The notes beneath the pieces were generated by a model. The model was given only the letters and a program-made list of their open reading frames with translations. It was not told where the DNA came from and did not search any database. A stretch of 37,321 nucleotides of DNA from positions 1-37,321 of the forward strand of contig URPL01000017.1 of assembly GCA_900549725.1 (NCBI GenBank), in the 5' to 3' direction. Source of the DNA: an uncultured Eubacteriales bacterium (GTDB taxonomy: Bacteria; Bacillota; Clostridia; Oscillospirales; CAG-272). The position numbers and the translations under genes are program-made. Below, piece by piece: positions 8,583 through 16,782 of the stretch (within the stretch, counting starts at the first letter, position 1; the number at the start of each line of letters is the position of its first letter).

Positions 8583-8620
8583 GCCGGAAAACCGTGTCTT
8601 TGAAAAACACGGTCGCCGGC
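8583..8620 (-). terminator. Strong terminator closing the ABC-exporter transcription unit
   Basis: Read on the minus strand, a two-part stem (GCCGG/CCGGC outside, 7-bp ACCGTGT/ACACGGT inside) runs into TTTTTTTGTTTT. No promoter is seen between it and the exporter permease gene that stops at 9066, so it probably ends that transcript after a roughly 450-base untranslated tail. Confidence 0.85.
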
Positions 8621-9065
8621 AGGCAAATCAAGTTAGGATTTTGCGAATGATAAAAAATCGGAGCTGTAACGGCTACGCTGCAAACAGCAAAAGAAGCAGG
8701 TTCCGGTTTAGCGTACAGAAAAAAAGCGGCCGTTTTCTCCGCAGAATTCTTGCCGCAAGGCATGCAAGCTTTTCGGGCGGAACATGCCTCGCCTCTACAT
8801 GACTGACTATGGAGCGAAACCGTGCGGCATTGCATCGGTAAAGCTTCGTTTTCGCGCAAAACGCTGACGGAAATGCCGCGCAACTGCGGTTCCATATGCA
8901 TGGCATAGCATAACAATCCAACGCCGCCTTACTTACGGCTTAAATCCCCGTAAACGGAAAGGAGGGCAACGGGGCAAGCTCGCTTGTGGTGATCAGAATG
9001 TGGCTCCCATCAGCAAGGAGCGGAAAAACCACACGGCTGAGCACCGCCGCACCGCTGACAAGAAT
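8621..9065 (-). other. 445-bp stretch without a convincing gene, rich in inverted repeats
   Basis: Open frames here are short, Cys/Arg-rich and start without ribosome sites; one continues through the terminator. Inverted repeats are dense. An 8-bp GCGGCATT/AATGCCGC pair (8824-8831 with 8872-8879) encloses a second hairpin, CGTTTT/AAAACG (8847-8852 with 8858-8863). GGCATG/CATGCC pairs 8759-8764 with 8783-8788, and CCCCGT/ACGGGG pairs 8946-8951 with 8969-8974. No RNase P, tmRNA, SRP or 6S signature was recognised. In frame with the exporter permease, about 40 sense codons follow its stop (9065-8944), so a decayed gene tail is also possible. Structured RNA or a decayed gene fit about equally. 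Confidence 0.45.
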
Positions 9066-9917
9066 TCAGATTAAATTGATCTTCTTTTCCAAAAACCATC
9101 GAATCAGCACAAAGAAAATAATGCCGAGCAGCAAATGAAAAATCAGCGAGAAGCAAACTGCCGTTGCCAAAAGAGTTAGCCATGTCTGCGGCGTTTTCAC
9201 GGTGCCGTCTCCGATGACAAAGAACAGGGCGAAATAGCCTATCTGATAGAGAAAGCTTTGTACCGAGGTTAGGGCAAACAAAAAACCGAAAGAAACGAGC
9301 AGCCGCATCCGCCGCGCAACAACAGCACCGAGCGAAATGGCAAAATAAAATACCAAAAGTTGATACAGCGGCTGCAAAAGCAGATGCAATACGGCAACCA
9401 CGGCAAAAACCATCGCCTGCAGAGGCGCCCCGGAAAAACCATAGGCGAGCGCCGCCGTGAGCTCTCTCAAAAACGAAAAATCAACGCCTGAGCCGTAAAT
9501 ACCGAGCGCCGCAATACAAAGCAGCCCCACTGCGGTCAAAAGACAAATCAAAAACTTCCAGAAATACCCGCAGAGCAACTTTGCGGAAAGCTTCTGCGCC
9601 CCCGTTGTGGGCGTTGTGAAATAGAGATACGCCCGATCCGTTGCAACATCCTGATAGAACCGGACAAAAAGGAATACAGAGCATAAAATGCTGCCGGCGG
9701 TAATGATATAAAAAAGGAACAGCGCAATCAGAGCCGTGCAGCCGCCGAGCAGCCCCTGCAGCTCCTCACTGAGAAGTGTATTCCGGGCGGCGAAAAAACG
9801 GCTTGAAAAAAACACCATTGCCCCGGTGAGCGCGATAACGCCGCACAGGCATGCCACCAAAATCCACATCATCCGCGCCGTGGAGCGATATTCATATTTC
9901 CAAAGCTTTCTTAGCAT
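9066..9917 (-). CDS. ABC exporter membrane subunit
   Basis: 283 residues with six predicted membrane segments and a basic N-terminus (LRKLWKYEYRST), typical of ABC-2-type permeases of the bacteriocin, antibiotic or YtrB-like export group. Its start overlaps the end of the ATPase gene by 7 bases, so the two form one unit. No substrate can be named: no precursor peptide, regulator or immunity gene is adjacent. The gene is followed by a long gene-free stretch before the terminator. Confidence 0.8.
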   Translation of the reverse strand: MLRKLWKYEYRSTARMMWILVACLCGVIALTGAMVFFSSRFFAARNTLLSEELQGLLGGCTALIALFLFYIITAGSILCSVFLFVRFYQDVATDRAYLYFTTPTTGAQKLSAKLLCGYFWKFLICLLTAVGLLCIAALGIYGSGVDFSFLRELTAALAYGFSGAPLQAMVFAVVAVLHLLLQPLYQLLVFYFAISLGAVVARRMRLLVSFGFLFALTSVQSFLYQIGYFALFFVIGDGTVKTPQTWLTLLATAVCFSLIFHLLLGIIFFVLIRWFLEKKINLI

Positions 9918-10612
9918 CCGAATACCTCCAAAAACAGCGCATTGAGCGACTTTTCTTCGTTCTGACGCACATTCTGCACCGTATCATAGCGCACGATTGC
10001 CCCTTGCGACAAAAATAAAAATTCATTCAGAATTTGCTCAATATCACAGATCAGGTGCGTGGAAAGCAAAACGGTCGCTTCCGGATTCCCGTTTTTAATG
10101 ATCAGATCGAGAATCTGATTTCGTGCGGCAGGATCCACCCCCGCCAGCGGCTCATCCAGCAAATACAGCCGCGCACGGCGCGCCATCACGAGCACAATCT
10201 GCACCTTTTCCTTCGTGCCCTTGGAAAGCGTTTTCAGCTTGGCATTGCACGGGACAGAGAGCATTTCAAGGAGAGAAAGCGCACGCGCACGGTCAAAATC
10301 CTCATAAAAATCGGAAAAATAGTCAATACAATCGCAAACGCGCATCCAATTTGAAAAATAGGAACGCTCCGGCAAATAAGAAACAATGCGCTTTGTTGCA
10401 ATGCCGGGTGCTTCCCCTTCAATCAGCACCTCGCCGCTGCTTTGCCGCAAAACACCGCCGAGAATTTTCATCAGCGTTGTTTTTCCGCTTCCGTTCGGCC
10501 CCAAAAGCCCGATCACTTTTCCGCGCGGCAGCCCAAAGGTCAGTTCCCGCAGCGCCGTGGTATGCCCATAGCATTTGGAAAGCCGACGGCACTCAATGCT
10601 CCATTCATTCAA
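9911..10612 (-). CDS. ABC exporter ATP-binding subunit
   Basis: 233 residues. The start is a TTG at 10612, supported by AAGGAG 8 bases upstream; no in-frame ATG lies nearby. Walker A GPNGSGKT is at 38-45, a degenerate signature LSKGTKEK at 129-136, Walker B LYLLDEP at 149-155 and the switch His186 in LSTH. The divergent signature and short length fit the YtrB-like/ABC-2 exporter group. It pairs with the overlapping permease downstream. A TATAAT -10 box lies at 10664-10669, just after the bactofilin-like gene ends. Confidence 0.9.
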   Translation of the reverse strand: MNEWSIECRRLSKCYGHTTALRELTFGLPRGKVIGLLGPNGSGKTTLMKILGGVLRQSSGEVLIEGEAPGIATKRIVSYLPERSYFSNWMRVCDCIDYFSDFYEDFDRARALSLLEMLSVPCNAKLKTLSKGTKEKVQIVLVMARRARLYLLDEPLAGVDPAARNQILDLIIKNGNPEATVLLSTHLICDIEQILNEFLFLSQGAIVRYDTVQNVRQNEEKSLNALFLEVFGC

Positions 10613-10663
10613 GGTGATTTCTCCTTCAATATTTGTTTTTGCAAAACCGCTGCGCCTTATCCT

Positions 10664-10692
10664 ATTATATTGCGCCGCATTTTGACAAGAAA
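10664..10692 (-). promoter_or_regulatory. Possible promoter of the ABC exporter
   Basis: Minus strand: perfect TATAAT (10664-10669), but only a weak TTTCTT -35 (10687-10692) at 17 bases. It lies between the bactofilin-like gene and the TTG start of the ATPase gene. Confidence 0.5.
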
Positions 10693-10696
10693 ACGC

Positions 10697-11443
10697 TCAG
10701 CCGACCTCCATAGTATCCTCCGGGGAAACACGATGCGCCTCTTTCACCGTAGAGCTTTGGTCGATGAGAAGCGTATCACTGTAAAACACCCGATCCACAA
10801 CCGTATTTTGCCCGATTTCAACCCGCTTTGCACGGATGACACCGACCTTGGCAAAAGAAAGCTGCACCGCATCGGCAGTCATTTCCCCCACGGTGAAAAT
10901 CGGCGCCATTTTCCTTGCAAACACGCGCTCCATGAGAATGAGACGCCGCTTTGCACTGCACTGCGGCTCTAAAATCACCGTCTTTGCGGTGATATTTCCA
11001 AGCTGCACGCATGCGCTCATATTAAGCTTTAAAAGCTCTTTTACAACGATCTCCCCTCCGGCACAAAAACTGCCCTGCGCCGTGATGCTGTGCGCCCTGA
11101 CCGCCTCCTTTGCGCAAAAGCTGCCGAAGCTTTGCACAATGTCCGCAAACAGTGCACCGTCGCACAAAAAATTACCGCTTGAGACAATCTCCTCGGCTCC
11201 AAGCTGCCCCATCGCATGAAACGAACCCTCGCTGCGCAAAGCGGTACAAATAAAGTCGCCGCAAACAATTGCAGAACCGGAAAAACGCGCCTGACCGCGC
11301 ACGGTTACATTGCCGGGGCATTTCGTTGCGCCCTGGCATAAAAGCTCCGCACAGCAAAGATTGCGAGGCAAAATCGTTGTGCCGCTCGTTCTGATTTTCT
11401 CCTGCATGGGGTCGCATGTGGTTCTGTCGGTCGTTTTTTCCAT
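10697..11443 (-). CDS. Bactofilin-like beta-helical protein, Cys-rich
   Basis: 248 residues. I chose the ATG at 11443 (AAGG about 11 bases upstream) over an in-frame TTG at 11464. From about residue 30 the protein is a run of short repeating strands (for example GNVTVRGQARFSGSAIVCGDFI and later copies), each rung alternating small and hydrophobic residues. This pattern is seen in bactofilins and polymer-forming cytoskeletal proteins, which form right-handed beta-helices. About a dozen Cys residues point into or alternate along the rungs, which is unusual. A shape, scaffold or envelope role is inferred. It lies downstream of hpf and may be expressed by read-through. No membrane segment is seen. 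Confidence 0.65.
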   Translation of the reverse strand: MEKTTDRTTCDPMQEKIRTSGTTILPRNLCCAELLCQGATKCPGNVTVRGQARFSGSAIVCGDFICTALRSEGSFHAMGQLGAEEIVSSGNFLCDGALFADIVQSFGSFCAKEAVRAHSITAQGSFCAGGEIVVKELLKLNMSACVQLGNITAKTVILEPQCSAKRRLILMERVFARKMAPIFTVGEMTADAVQLSFAKVGVIRAKRVEIGQNTVVDRVFYSDTLLIDQSSTVKEAHRVSPEDTMEVG

Positions 11444-11488
11444 AGCCAAGCCCGCCTTTTTCAAAAATTTTAAAGCGATCGAAAACGA

Positions 11489-11521
11489 GCATAGGGGCGC
11501 TCACTCGGAACGCCCCCATGC
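11489..11521 (-). terminator. Probable hpf terminator (weak T run)
   Basis: Read on the minus strand, GCATGGGGGCG pairs with CGCCCCTATGC (one G-U) around a short loop, about 35 bases after the hpf stop, followed by TCGTTTTCG. The imperfect T run suggests partial termination, which would let some transcripts reach the bactofilin-like gene. Confidence 0.55.
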
Positions 11522-11554
11522 CCTTTGGAAAAAGAGAGAAAAGGAGATAGCAAA

Positions 11555-12070
11555 TTATTGCGGGACGATCACGCCGTATTCGTCTTCATGGCGTCTGTAT
11601 ACGACGCTGATCTTTCCGCTTTCCACATCATCAAACACATAAAAATTATGTCCCAAGAGGTTCATTTGTAAAATAGCCTCTTCCGTGGTTACGGGGCGAA
11701 CGGCAAATGTCTTTGTACGAATGCGGAAGCTGCCCTCCTCGGGCACCTCCTCTTCGGCATTTTCATCGCGGAATGCGCCGCTGCGCAGGCGTTTTTCCAG
11801 TCTGGTTTTATTCTTGCGGATCTGTCCCTCGATCCGAGAAATGCAGCGATCCAAAGCGTTATGGAAGGTTTCATCCTCTACCTCGGCGCGGTAGAGCGTC
11901 CCCTTGTTTGAGATCGTAACCTCAACGACCTCCATCCTTTTGGTACGGCGCAGGGTAACCGTTGCTTGTCCCTCTTCGAAAAATTTATCGAATTTTGCAA
12001 GCTTTTTCTCAATCAACGCTTTTTGATCTTCCGTTACGTTGACCTGTCTTCCGAGAACCAATGTTTTCAT
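11555..12070 (-). CDS. hpf: Ribosome hibernation promoting factor, long form
   Basis: 171 residues; the ATG at 12070 follows GGGTGG by 7 bases. Residues 1-95 match the ribosome-binding HPF/YfiA domain (GRQVNVTEDQKALIEKKL, then ATVTLRR and a basic helix near 75-95). Residues about 115-171 match the C-terminal dimerisation domain of long HPF (RTKTFAVRPVTTEEAILQMN, then LGHNFYVF). Long HPF joins two 70S ribosomes into inactive 100S dimers in stationary phase. It is transcribed from its own promoter just beyond the 3' end of topB, with a stem-loop at the predicted mRNA 5' end. Confidence 0.95.
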   Translation of the reverse strand: MKTLVLGRQVNVTEDQKALIEKKLAKFDKFFEEGQATVTLRRTKRMEVVEVTISNKGTLYRAEVEDETFHNALDRCISRIEGQIRKNKTRLEKRLRSGAFRDENAEEEVPEEGSFRIRTKTFAVRPVTTEEAILQMNLLGHNFYVFDDVESGKISVVYRRHEDEYGVIVPQ

Positions 12071-12095
12071 AAAACAACCACCCTTTGCTTGAATT

Positions 12096-12142
12096 TGCGG
12101 GGAGCTGTCATGCCATGATGCCTGTGGGGATTCCTCCCCGCA
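12096..12142 (-). promoter_or_regulatory. Stem-loop at the 5' end of the hpf mRNA
   Basis: A perfect 9-bp stem (TGCGGGGAG with CTCCCCGCA on the minus strand; arms 12134-12142 and 12096-12104) closes a 29-base loop. Given the -10 box at 12148-12153, transcription should begin at about 12141-12139, so the stem sits at the very 5' end. It could stabilise or regulate the message. Confidence 0.65.
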
Positions 12143-12147
12143 CGTAC

Positions 12148-12176
12148 AGTATACCACACCGTCGGCATTTTGTACA
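12148..12176 (-). promoter_or_regulatory. Promoter of hpf
   Basis: Minus strand: TATACT (12148-12153), 17-base spacer, TGTACA (12171-12176). The -35 box is only a partial match to consensus. It lies just past the topB stop, so hpf is uncoupled from topB. Confidence 0.6.
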
Positions 12177-12195
12177 GTGGTTTTTGAAAATATTT

Positions 12196-14406
12196 TTATT
12201 TTTTGTTGATTTCATCCACTTTTTCTGCCGGCGAAGCGCTTTTCGCGGAAAAATCAAACACAACCCTTTCCCCCTCCAGGCGCAGCGCCGCATCAAAGGG
12301 CTTGCCTGCTTTGGAAACAAAACCGCGCAGAAGCGGGGTCGTGCCGTCGCTGAGCAGACTTTGCGCGGCAGAAACAGGAATCACCCTGCCGCAGATATAA
12401 TTACCGATGCTAAATTTGCATCCGCTCTTATAGGCGGCGCAGGAATACCCGTACCGCCCGCGGACAATATCCGCGCCGCAGAGCGGGCAGGCACCGATAC
12501 GCATACCGACAACTCCGTCGTCTCGGTCCTGCTCGGGCGCAGCCCCCTTTTCCGGGAAAACCGCCGCAATTTCCCGCTGCGCCAGTTCAATTGCGCCCTT
12601 AACCGTCAGCTTTCCGTGATAAACCGCCTTGAGTGCGCGCCCCATTTCGCTTGTTTTGTATTTATCCATGCGGATTCCGAGGCGATCGAGGCTTTCCACC
12701 AAAAAAATTCCGCCGTCCAGAATGGTGTAAACATCCTTCTTCAGCTGAATATAGCCGCTTTTGCGGGCATTATCGATAATGCCCGTGCGCGTTGCCTCCG
12801 TACCGAGCTCAATGCCCTCAAACATCGCGCGATATTCCGCCTCATCGCTTGTCTGGTTCTCCGCTCCTTCGGCACAAAGCGCCGCCTTTTCTTCGCGGAA
12901 CGGATTTTCCAGATAATTATTCAGCGTTTCAATGGTATAATGCTTTGGCGGCGAGGTCTGTTTTTCCGCAGCGGTAAATGCAACCTCGACCTCCTGCCCC
13001 TTTTCAAGCTGCGGCAGGATGCGGTCCTTTGCGGTGGTATCGTCATAAGCCGTCCAGCCCTTTTCCAAAATCACAGTACCCTTCAGCACAAAGCTCTCTC
13101 CGCTCATGGTGCCGTCGGGAGATTTTTTTGCTTCTCCGCCCGCAATATCAATGGTCAGCTCCGTGCGGTCGATGCGACATTCCTCCGCGCAAAAAACAGC
13201 GACAAAGCGCCTCATAATCGCGCTGTAAACCTTCTTTTCTGTTTCGCTCAGTGTACCCGGCTTCGGAATTTTATAGGTCGGCGTCAATGCGGAGTGCGCC
13301 TCGATTTTGGAATCGTCGAAAATCGTTTTTTTATCCTTAAAGGTAACGGGATATCCCAGCGCCTTTACTCCGCCGAGAATCTGCTTGATCTTGTCCTTTT
13401 CCGCCGTCGCCAAATATTCGGAGTTGGTGCGGGGATAGGTCACATAGCCTGCCTCGTACAGCTTTTGCAGCGCCGCAAGGCTCTCCTCCATGGGCATTTT
13501 ATACTTTTTGCCGAGGGCATTCTGCAGCTTTGTTAACGAATACAGCTTGCCCGCGGAAAGCGTATCCTTCTTATGTTTTACGCCCGCAACGCGCCCGCCC
13601 GCTTCATTATAATAAGCGCAAAGCGCCTCGCATGCGGCGCGTTGCTCCTTGTCAAATTTTTTCTTGCTGACAAGCTCCAACGCAGCATCGCCCGTCTGCG
13701 TTTTGGAAACGGGCGCATAATAGGTCTGCGGTGTGAAATTGCGGATTAGCATATCTCTTTCGTAAATCGCCCGCACAATCGGCACAATCACTCTGCCGAC
13801 CCGCAGCAGCGTACCCGTTTTCAGCGTTGCATAACGCGTCAGATTTACGCCGTACAGCCAGTCGATTATGGTACGCGCATATCCCTCGTTGGCAAGGGTG
13901 CGATATTCCTGCGCCTCCTTCAGATCTGCCAGGGCGGCGGCTATGGTTTGAGGTGTCTGGTCGGGCAGCCAAAGGCGATATTGCGGCTTCTTTGATGCCT
14001 GCGCCTTATCAATGCACAGCCGTACGATAATCTCGCCCTCGCGGTCGGCATCTCCCGCATTGACAATCGATGTCACGTCCTCGCGGTTGCAAAGCGCCTT
14101 GATCGTTTCAAACTGCTCGCGCACACCAGCATCGGGTGCCTTTCCCTTTTCATGCTTGAGCTCAAATACATATTTTTGCGGAAAGCACGGCAGATTTTCC
14201 ATGGTCCAGCGCGTGCTCCCGTCGGGATTGGGGGCATAAAAGTCAAGGTCGGCTAAGGAAAACAGATGCCCGAACGCCCATGTGACAAGATAATCTCCGC
14301 CCTGCAAAAAGCCGCGGCTTTTCTGCATTTTAATATGGGTGGCGCTTTCAATACCCGCAGCAATATTTCTGCCGAGGGATGGTTTTTCAGCAATAATCAG
14401 TTGCAC
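12196..14406 (-). CDS. topB: DNA topoisomerase III
   Basis: 736 residues. The start is a GTG at 14406, placed 6 bases after AGGAG; the first residues QLIIAEKPSLGRNIA are the conserved Toprim start. Acidic DADREGE near residue 120 binds Mg2+. The active-site Tyr324 lies in TYPRTNSEYL. The C-terminus carries a four-Cys zinc-ribbon-like module (CPLCGAD, then C and C) and a topo III C-terminal repeat (FVSKAGKPFDAALRL). The enzyme is a type IA topoisomerase that relaxes and decatenates single-stranded crossings. Many such accessory topB genes ride on mobile elements, but no relaxase or conjugation gene is visible here. Its start overlaps the upstream YiiX-like gene by 20 bases. Confidence 0.95.
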   Translation of the reverse strand: MQLIIAEKPSLGRNIAAGIESATHIKMQKSRGFLQGGDYLVTWAFGHLFSLADLDFYAPNPDGSTRWTMENLPCFPQKYVFELKHEKGKAPDAGVREQFETIKALCNREDVTSIVNAGDADREGEIIVRLCIDKAQASKKPQYRLWLPDQTPQTIAAALADLKEAQEYRTLANEGYARTIIDWLYGVNLTRYATLKTGTLLRVGRVIVPIVRAIYERDMLIRNFTPQTYYAPVSKTQTGDAALELVSKKKFDKEQRAACEALCAYYNEAGGRVAGVKHKKDTLSAGKLYSLTKLQNALGKKYKMPMEESLAALQKLYEAGYVTYPRTNSEYLATAEKDKIKQILGGVKALGYPVTFKDKKTIFDDSKIEAHSALTPTYKIPKPGTLSETEKKVYSAIMRRFVAVFCAEECRIDRTELTIDIAGGEAKKSPDGTMSGESFVLKGTVILEKGWTAYDDTTAKDRILPQLEKGQEVEVAFTAAEKQTSPPKHYTIETLNNYLENPFREEKAALCAEGAENQTSDEAEYRAMFEGIELGTEATRTGIIDNARKSGYIQLKKDVYTILDGGIFLVESLDRLGIRMDKYKTSEMGRALKAVYHGKLTVKGAIELAQREIAAVFPEKGAAPEQDRDDGVVGMRIGACPLCGADIVRGRYGYSCAAYKSGCKFSIGNYICGRVIPVSAAQSLLSDGTTPLLRGFVSKAGKPFDAALRLEGERVVFDFSAKSASPAEKVDEINKK

Positions 14407-14983
14407 GGCGCTCTCCTTCAATAAGGTTTTCGCTTTTTTCCTTTTGTTCGGGCGCAGAGAATACCCGGTCGATCGGCCCCTGATATAAAAGGCGGAATTG
14501 CGGCATCTTCAAAAAATCCTGCGGTCGCATCAGGCACGGAAGCTTCGCCAGAGAAACAGCGCCCTGCTGCAGCAGGATTTCCGCGACAAACTGCGAGCAA
14601 AAATAGCGCTTGGAGCGGCGCCTGGTTGCAATGCCGGCGCGACAAAATGCAGCGCCGAGATAGGAATAGCGATGACTGCCGCGGTCACGCACCATGGCCT
14701 GCACGCAATTTTTGATATTTCTATGTACCTCATCCGTAACGGGGAGAGAAAGCAATACGCAATGCACATTTTTGAAATGCGAAAAATGCCCCTTTCGAAT
14801 CTCCTCGCGGATCAGCCCGCCCGGGAACGGAAAAGAATAATACAACCTTGCAAAGCTGCACAGACTCTCGAGAGAGTCATCATATGCCAGGGAAACATGC
14901 GTATACAAATCTCCCGTTGCAAGATGAATCAGCGCAGAGGTCGCCGTTTGGGCGCGCGTTATAAGAACATAGACATTTTTCAT
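14387..14983 (-). CDS. YiiX/YebB-like NlpC/P60-superfamily protein
   Basis: 198 residues from the ATG at 14983 (GGGGAAG upstream). The N-terminus ITRAQTATSALIHLATGDLYTHVSLAYD resembles the permuted papain-fold YiiX/YebB group. Likely catalytic Cys is in KRYFCSQFVAEIL (about residue 129) and His39 in YTHVSLA, the typical reversed order (His before Cys). No signal peptide is seen, so it probably acts in the cytoplasm or on lipid-linked substrates; the substrate is unknown. Its 3' end overlaps topB by 20 bases, so the two are probably coupled. Confidence 0.75.
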   Translation of the reverse strand: MKNVYVLITRAQTATSALIHLATGDLYTHVSLAYDDSLESLCSFARLYYSFPFPGGLIREEIRKGHFSHFKNVHCVLLSLPVTDEVHRNIKNCVQAMVRDRGSHRYSYLGAAFCRAGIATRRRSKRYFCSQFVAEILLQQGAVSLAKLPCLMRPQDFLKMPQFRLLYQGPIDRVFSAPEQKEKSENLIEGERRATDYC

Positions 14984-15009
14984 TTTGCTTCCCCGCCGCC
15001 GAAGCGGCC

Positions 15010-15486
15010 TCAAAGAATATATTCCATATTGATCGATTTTTCGGAAAAACCGCAGGCGGCATAAAGCTTTTTCGCCGTCTCGTTTGCGGCGTTTACCTGC
15101 AGCTCAAAGGAGGTATACTCCCCCTTTGCGGCAAGCTCCTTGCCCTTTTGCAAAAGGGCGCGGGCAATTCCGCGGTGCCTCTCTTCCTCCCGCACAACCA
15201 GCGCATCCAGCCGAAAAATGCGGCGCGGGACCTGCTCCGGCGCATCGATCTGCAATGTGCGGAACAGCGAAAGCGCGCAAAGCTCCCCCGAGGACACCGC
15301 CCCATATGCCATATCGTGATGCAGATATTCACAAAACTCTTCCGCTGACAAAACAGGGTCAACCGCGCGGTAAAGATCCGGCCGCAGTGCAATATGATTG
15401 GTATGCAGCACCTGCATTAAGGTGCAGACAGAGGGAAAATCCGCAAAGGTCAACGGGCGGATTTGAATTTCGGGTTCGCCGTGCAT
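15010..15486 (-). CDS. GNAT-family N-acetyltransferase
   Basis: 158 residues; ATG at 15486 with GAAGGAG 7 bases upstream. The acetyl-CoA-binding motif A is visible as a hydrophobic strand LDALVV followed by REEERHRGIARALL near residues 95-112, and the C-terminal motif B as NETAKKLYAACGF near 138-150. The substrate is unknown. It is the first gene of a three-gene operon with the YiiX-like gene and topB. Confidence 0.9.
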   Translation of the reverse strand: MHGEPEIQIRPLTFADFPSVCTLMQVLHTNHIALRPDLYRAVDPVLSAEEFCEYLHHDMAYGAVSSGELCALSLFRTLQIDAPEQVPRRIFRLDALVVREEERHRGIARALLQKGKELAAKGEYTSFELQVNAANETAKKLYAACGFSEKSINMEYIL

Positions 15487-15516
15487 AACAGAGCTCCTTC
15501 GTTTTGGGATATTTCC

Positions 15517-15545
15517 AGTATATCATAAAACCGCAAAAACTGCAA
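15517..15545 (-). promoter_or_regulatory. Promoter of the GNAT / YiiX-like / topB operon
   Basis: Minus strand: TTGCAG (15540-15545), 17-base spacer, TATACT (15517-15522), about 30 bases before the GNAT start. Confidence 0.75.
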
Positions 15546-15559
15546 GCAGGCAGAAAAAA

Positions 15560-15587
15560 GCTGCGGCAAGCGGTTGCTTGCCGCAGC
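15560..15587 (-). terminator. Terminator of the surface-protein gene
   Basis: A perfect 12-bp stem GCTGCGGCAAGC/GCTTGCCGCAGC with a 4-base loop runs into TTTTTTCTG on the minus strand, 8 bases past the stop. It also insulates the GNAT promoter from upstream transcription. Confidence 0.93.
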
Positions 15588-15595
15588 ATAAAAAC

Positions 15596-16724
15596 TTAAT
15601 GAAAACGGCGGCGCTTTCCGAAAAGCACAGCACCTGCGAAAACAGCAATGCTGCCGATGCAGGCAGCCGCATACCAAAGCGGTGCAGAGGCATCCCCTGT
15701 TTTGGGAGCGGCAGGCTTCGGAGCTTCCGGCGTTTTGTCCGTCTTTGGCGGCTGAGGCGTCGGGGTCGGTTCCGGCGGCTGCTCTGCCGCAGAATAAGTA
15801 TTGGTAAAATACATACCGTTCAGCGGCTGCGGCAGATCCGAGGAAAGATCGGCAGAGCCGTCATAAACCATATAAATCACCTCGCCGTATGGATTCTCCG
15901 GCGTTTCAATGTGCATTGGGTAAATAAAATAGGTCGCATCGGAAAAGGTCCAGCCGTCTGCTTCTTCCGCCTTTTCGCGCACATAGAAGCCTCCCTCCAA
16001 AATGCCCTGCATAAGATCCCGCTCATCCAAAGTAAGCTTCAGCATGCCGTTATAGTCGCCGACGCCGTTTGTCGCAACAGCGCCTTCAATCTGCACTTTC
16101 TCCGCGGCTGCCTCATTGACGAAGCGATATACCTCAAGTGCAAAGGTGCGTGCCGTCGGGGCGGCTGAGCCATCCACCTTAGCAACAATTTTGGTAAACG
16201 GAATTTCGACGGTCGTCATGCCGTACTGCGCTGTATAGGAATTGTCAAAATACGGGGTGTTCGCTTCAATTGCGCCCTGCGCGGTCTGTGCGGTAAATTG
16301 CCAATATTCGTGCACTCCGGTATCGGTCTCCGTGAGCATCGGCAGAACACGCCACACCGTCTCGCTCAGTGTAAGACCTGGAATATTCGCCGCCTGCATC
16401 CGAAGCGAAAAGCCCTCACCGAATGCGCGAAGATATTCTTTTTTTACACTGAACTGCATGGAAATGCGATACTCCCCCGCCCCGCGGATATACACGGTAT
16501 CGCTCTCAATCCGCACATCGTCCTCAGCGGAGCTCGAAAAATCAAACGCTTCAACCGTGAGCGGGAAATCAGGCTCTTTTTCTCCGCCTTGCGCCATATT
16601 CACAATAACATCAAAGGAAAGCGCGACGCGGTTCTCTTCGGCTCTTCCCGGCAAAACAAATGCCGAGAGCAGCAGCGCCAGGGTAAACAGGCAACAAAGC
16701 AGGCGTTTTTTTTTGCAGATTCAT
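15596..16724 (-). CDS. Sortase-anchored surface protein, out of frame at an A9 tract in the signal peptide
   Basis: The ATG at 16724 has a good ribosome site (AAAGGAG, 6 bases) and starts MNLQKK, but as sequenced that frame ends after 37 residues. The body is in another frame, open from the A9 tract to 15596. One A fewer at 16706-16714 would join them, giving MNLQKKRLL and a classic signal peptide ending near FVLPGRA, about 375 residues in all. The mature part has two or three beta-rich, pilin-like domains and a Pro/Thr/Lys-rich stalk. It ends with an APKTGD sorting signal, a hydrophobic segment and GKRRRFH. The body has its own strong promoter and terminator and shows no decay. A TTG at 16654 could restart translation but would lose the signal peptide. 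Confidence 0.82.
16706..16714 (-). repeat. A9 homopolymer causing the frame break
   Basis: Nine consecutive T on the plus strand (A9 in the mRNA), seven codons or fewer after the start codon. Eight A would restore the full reading frame. Runs of this length are prone to polymerase slippage, and to sequencing error. Confidence 0.9.
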
Positions 16725-16782
16725 GGGTGTCTCCTTTCAATTTTGGAATACGAACATGAACTATGATAAAATCGTTTGATTT

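Noticed and set aside
8542..8921. Short minus-strand frames of 82 and 124 codons in the gene-free stretch
   Set aside because: They have no ribosome sites, Arg/Cys-rich composition without domain signals, and one reads through a strong terminator.
12196..14406. topB as a sign of an integrated conjugative element
   Set aside because: No relaxase, coupling protein, type IV secretion, integrase or attachment repeats were seen nearby, and the flanking genes are housekeeping-like.
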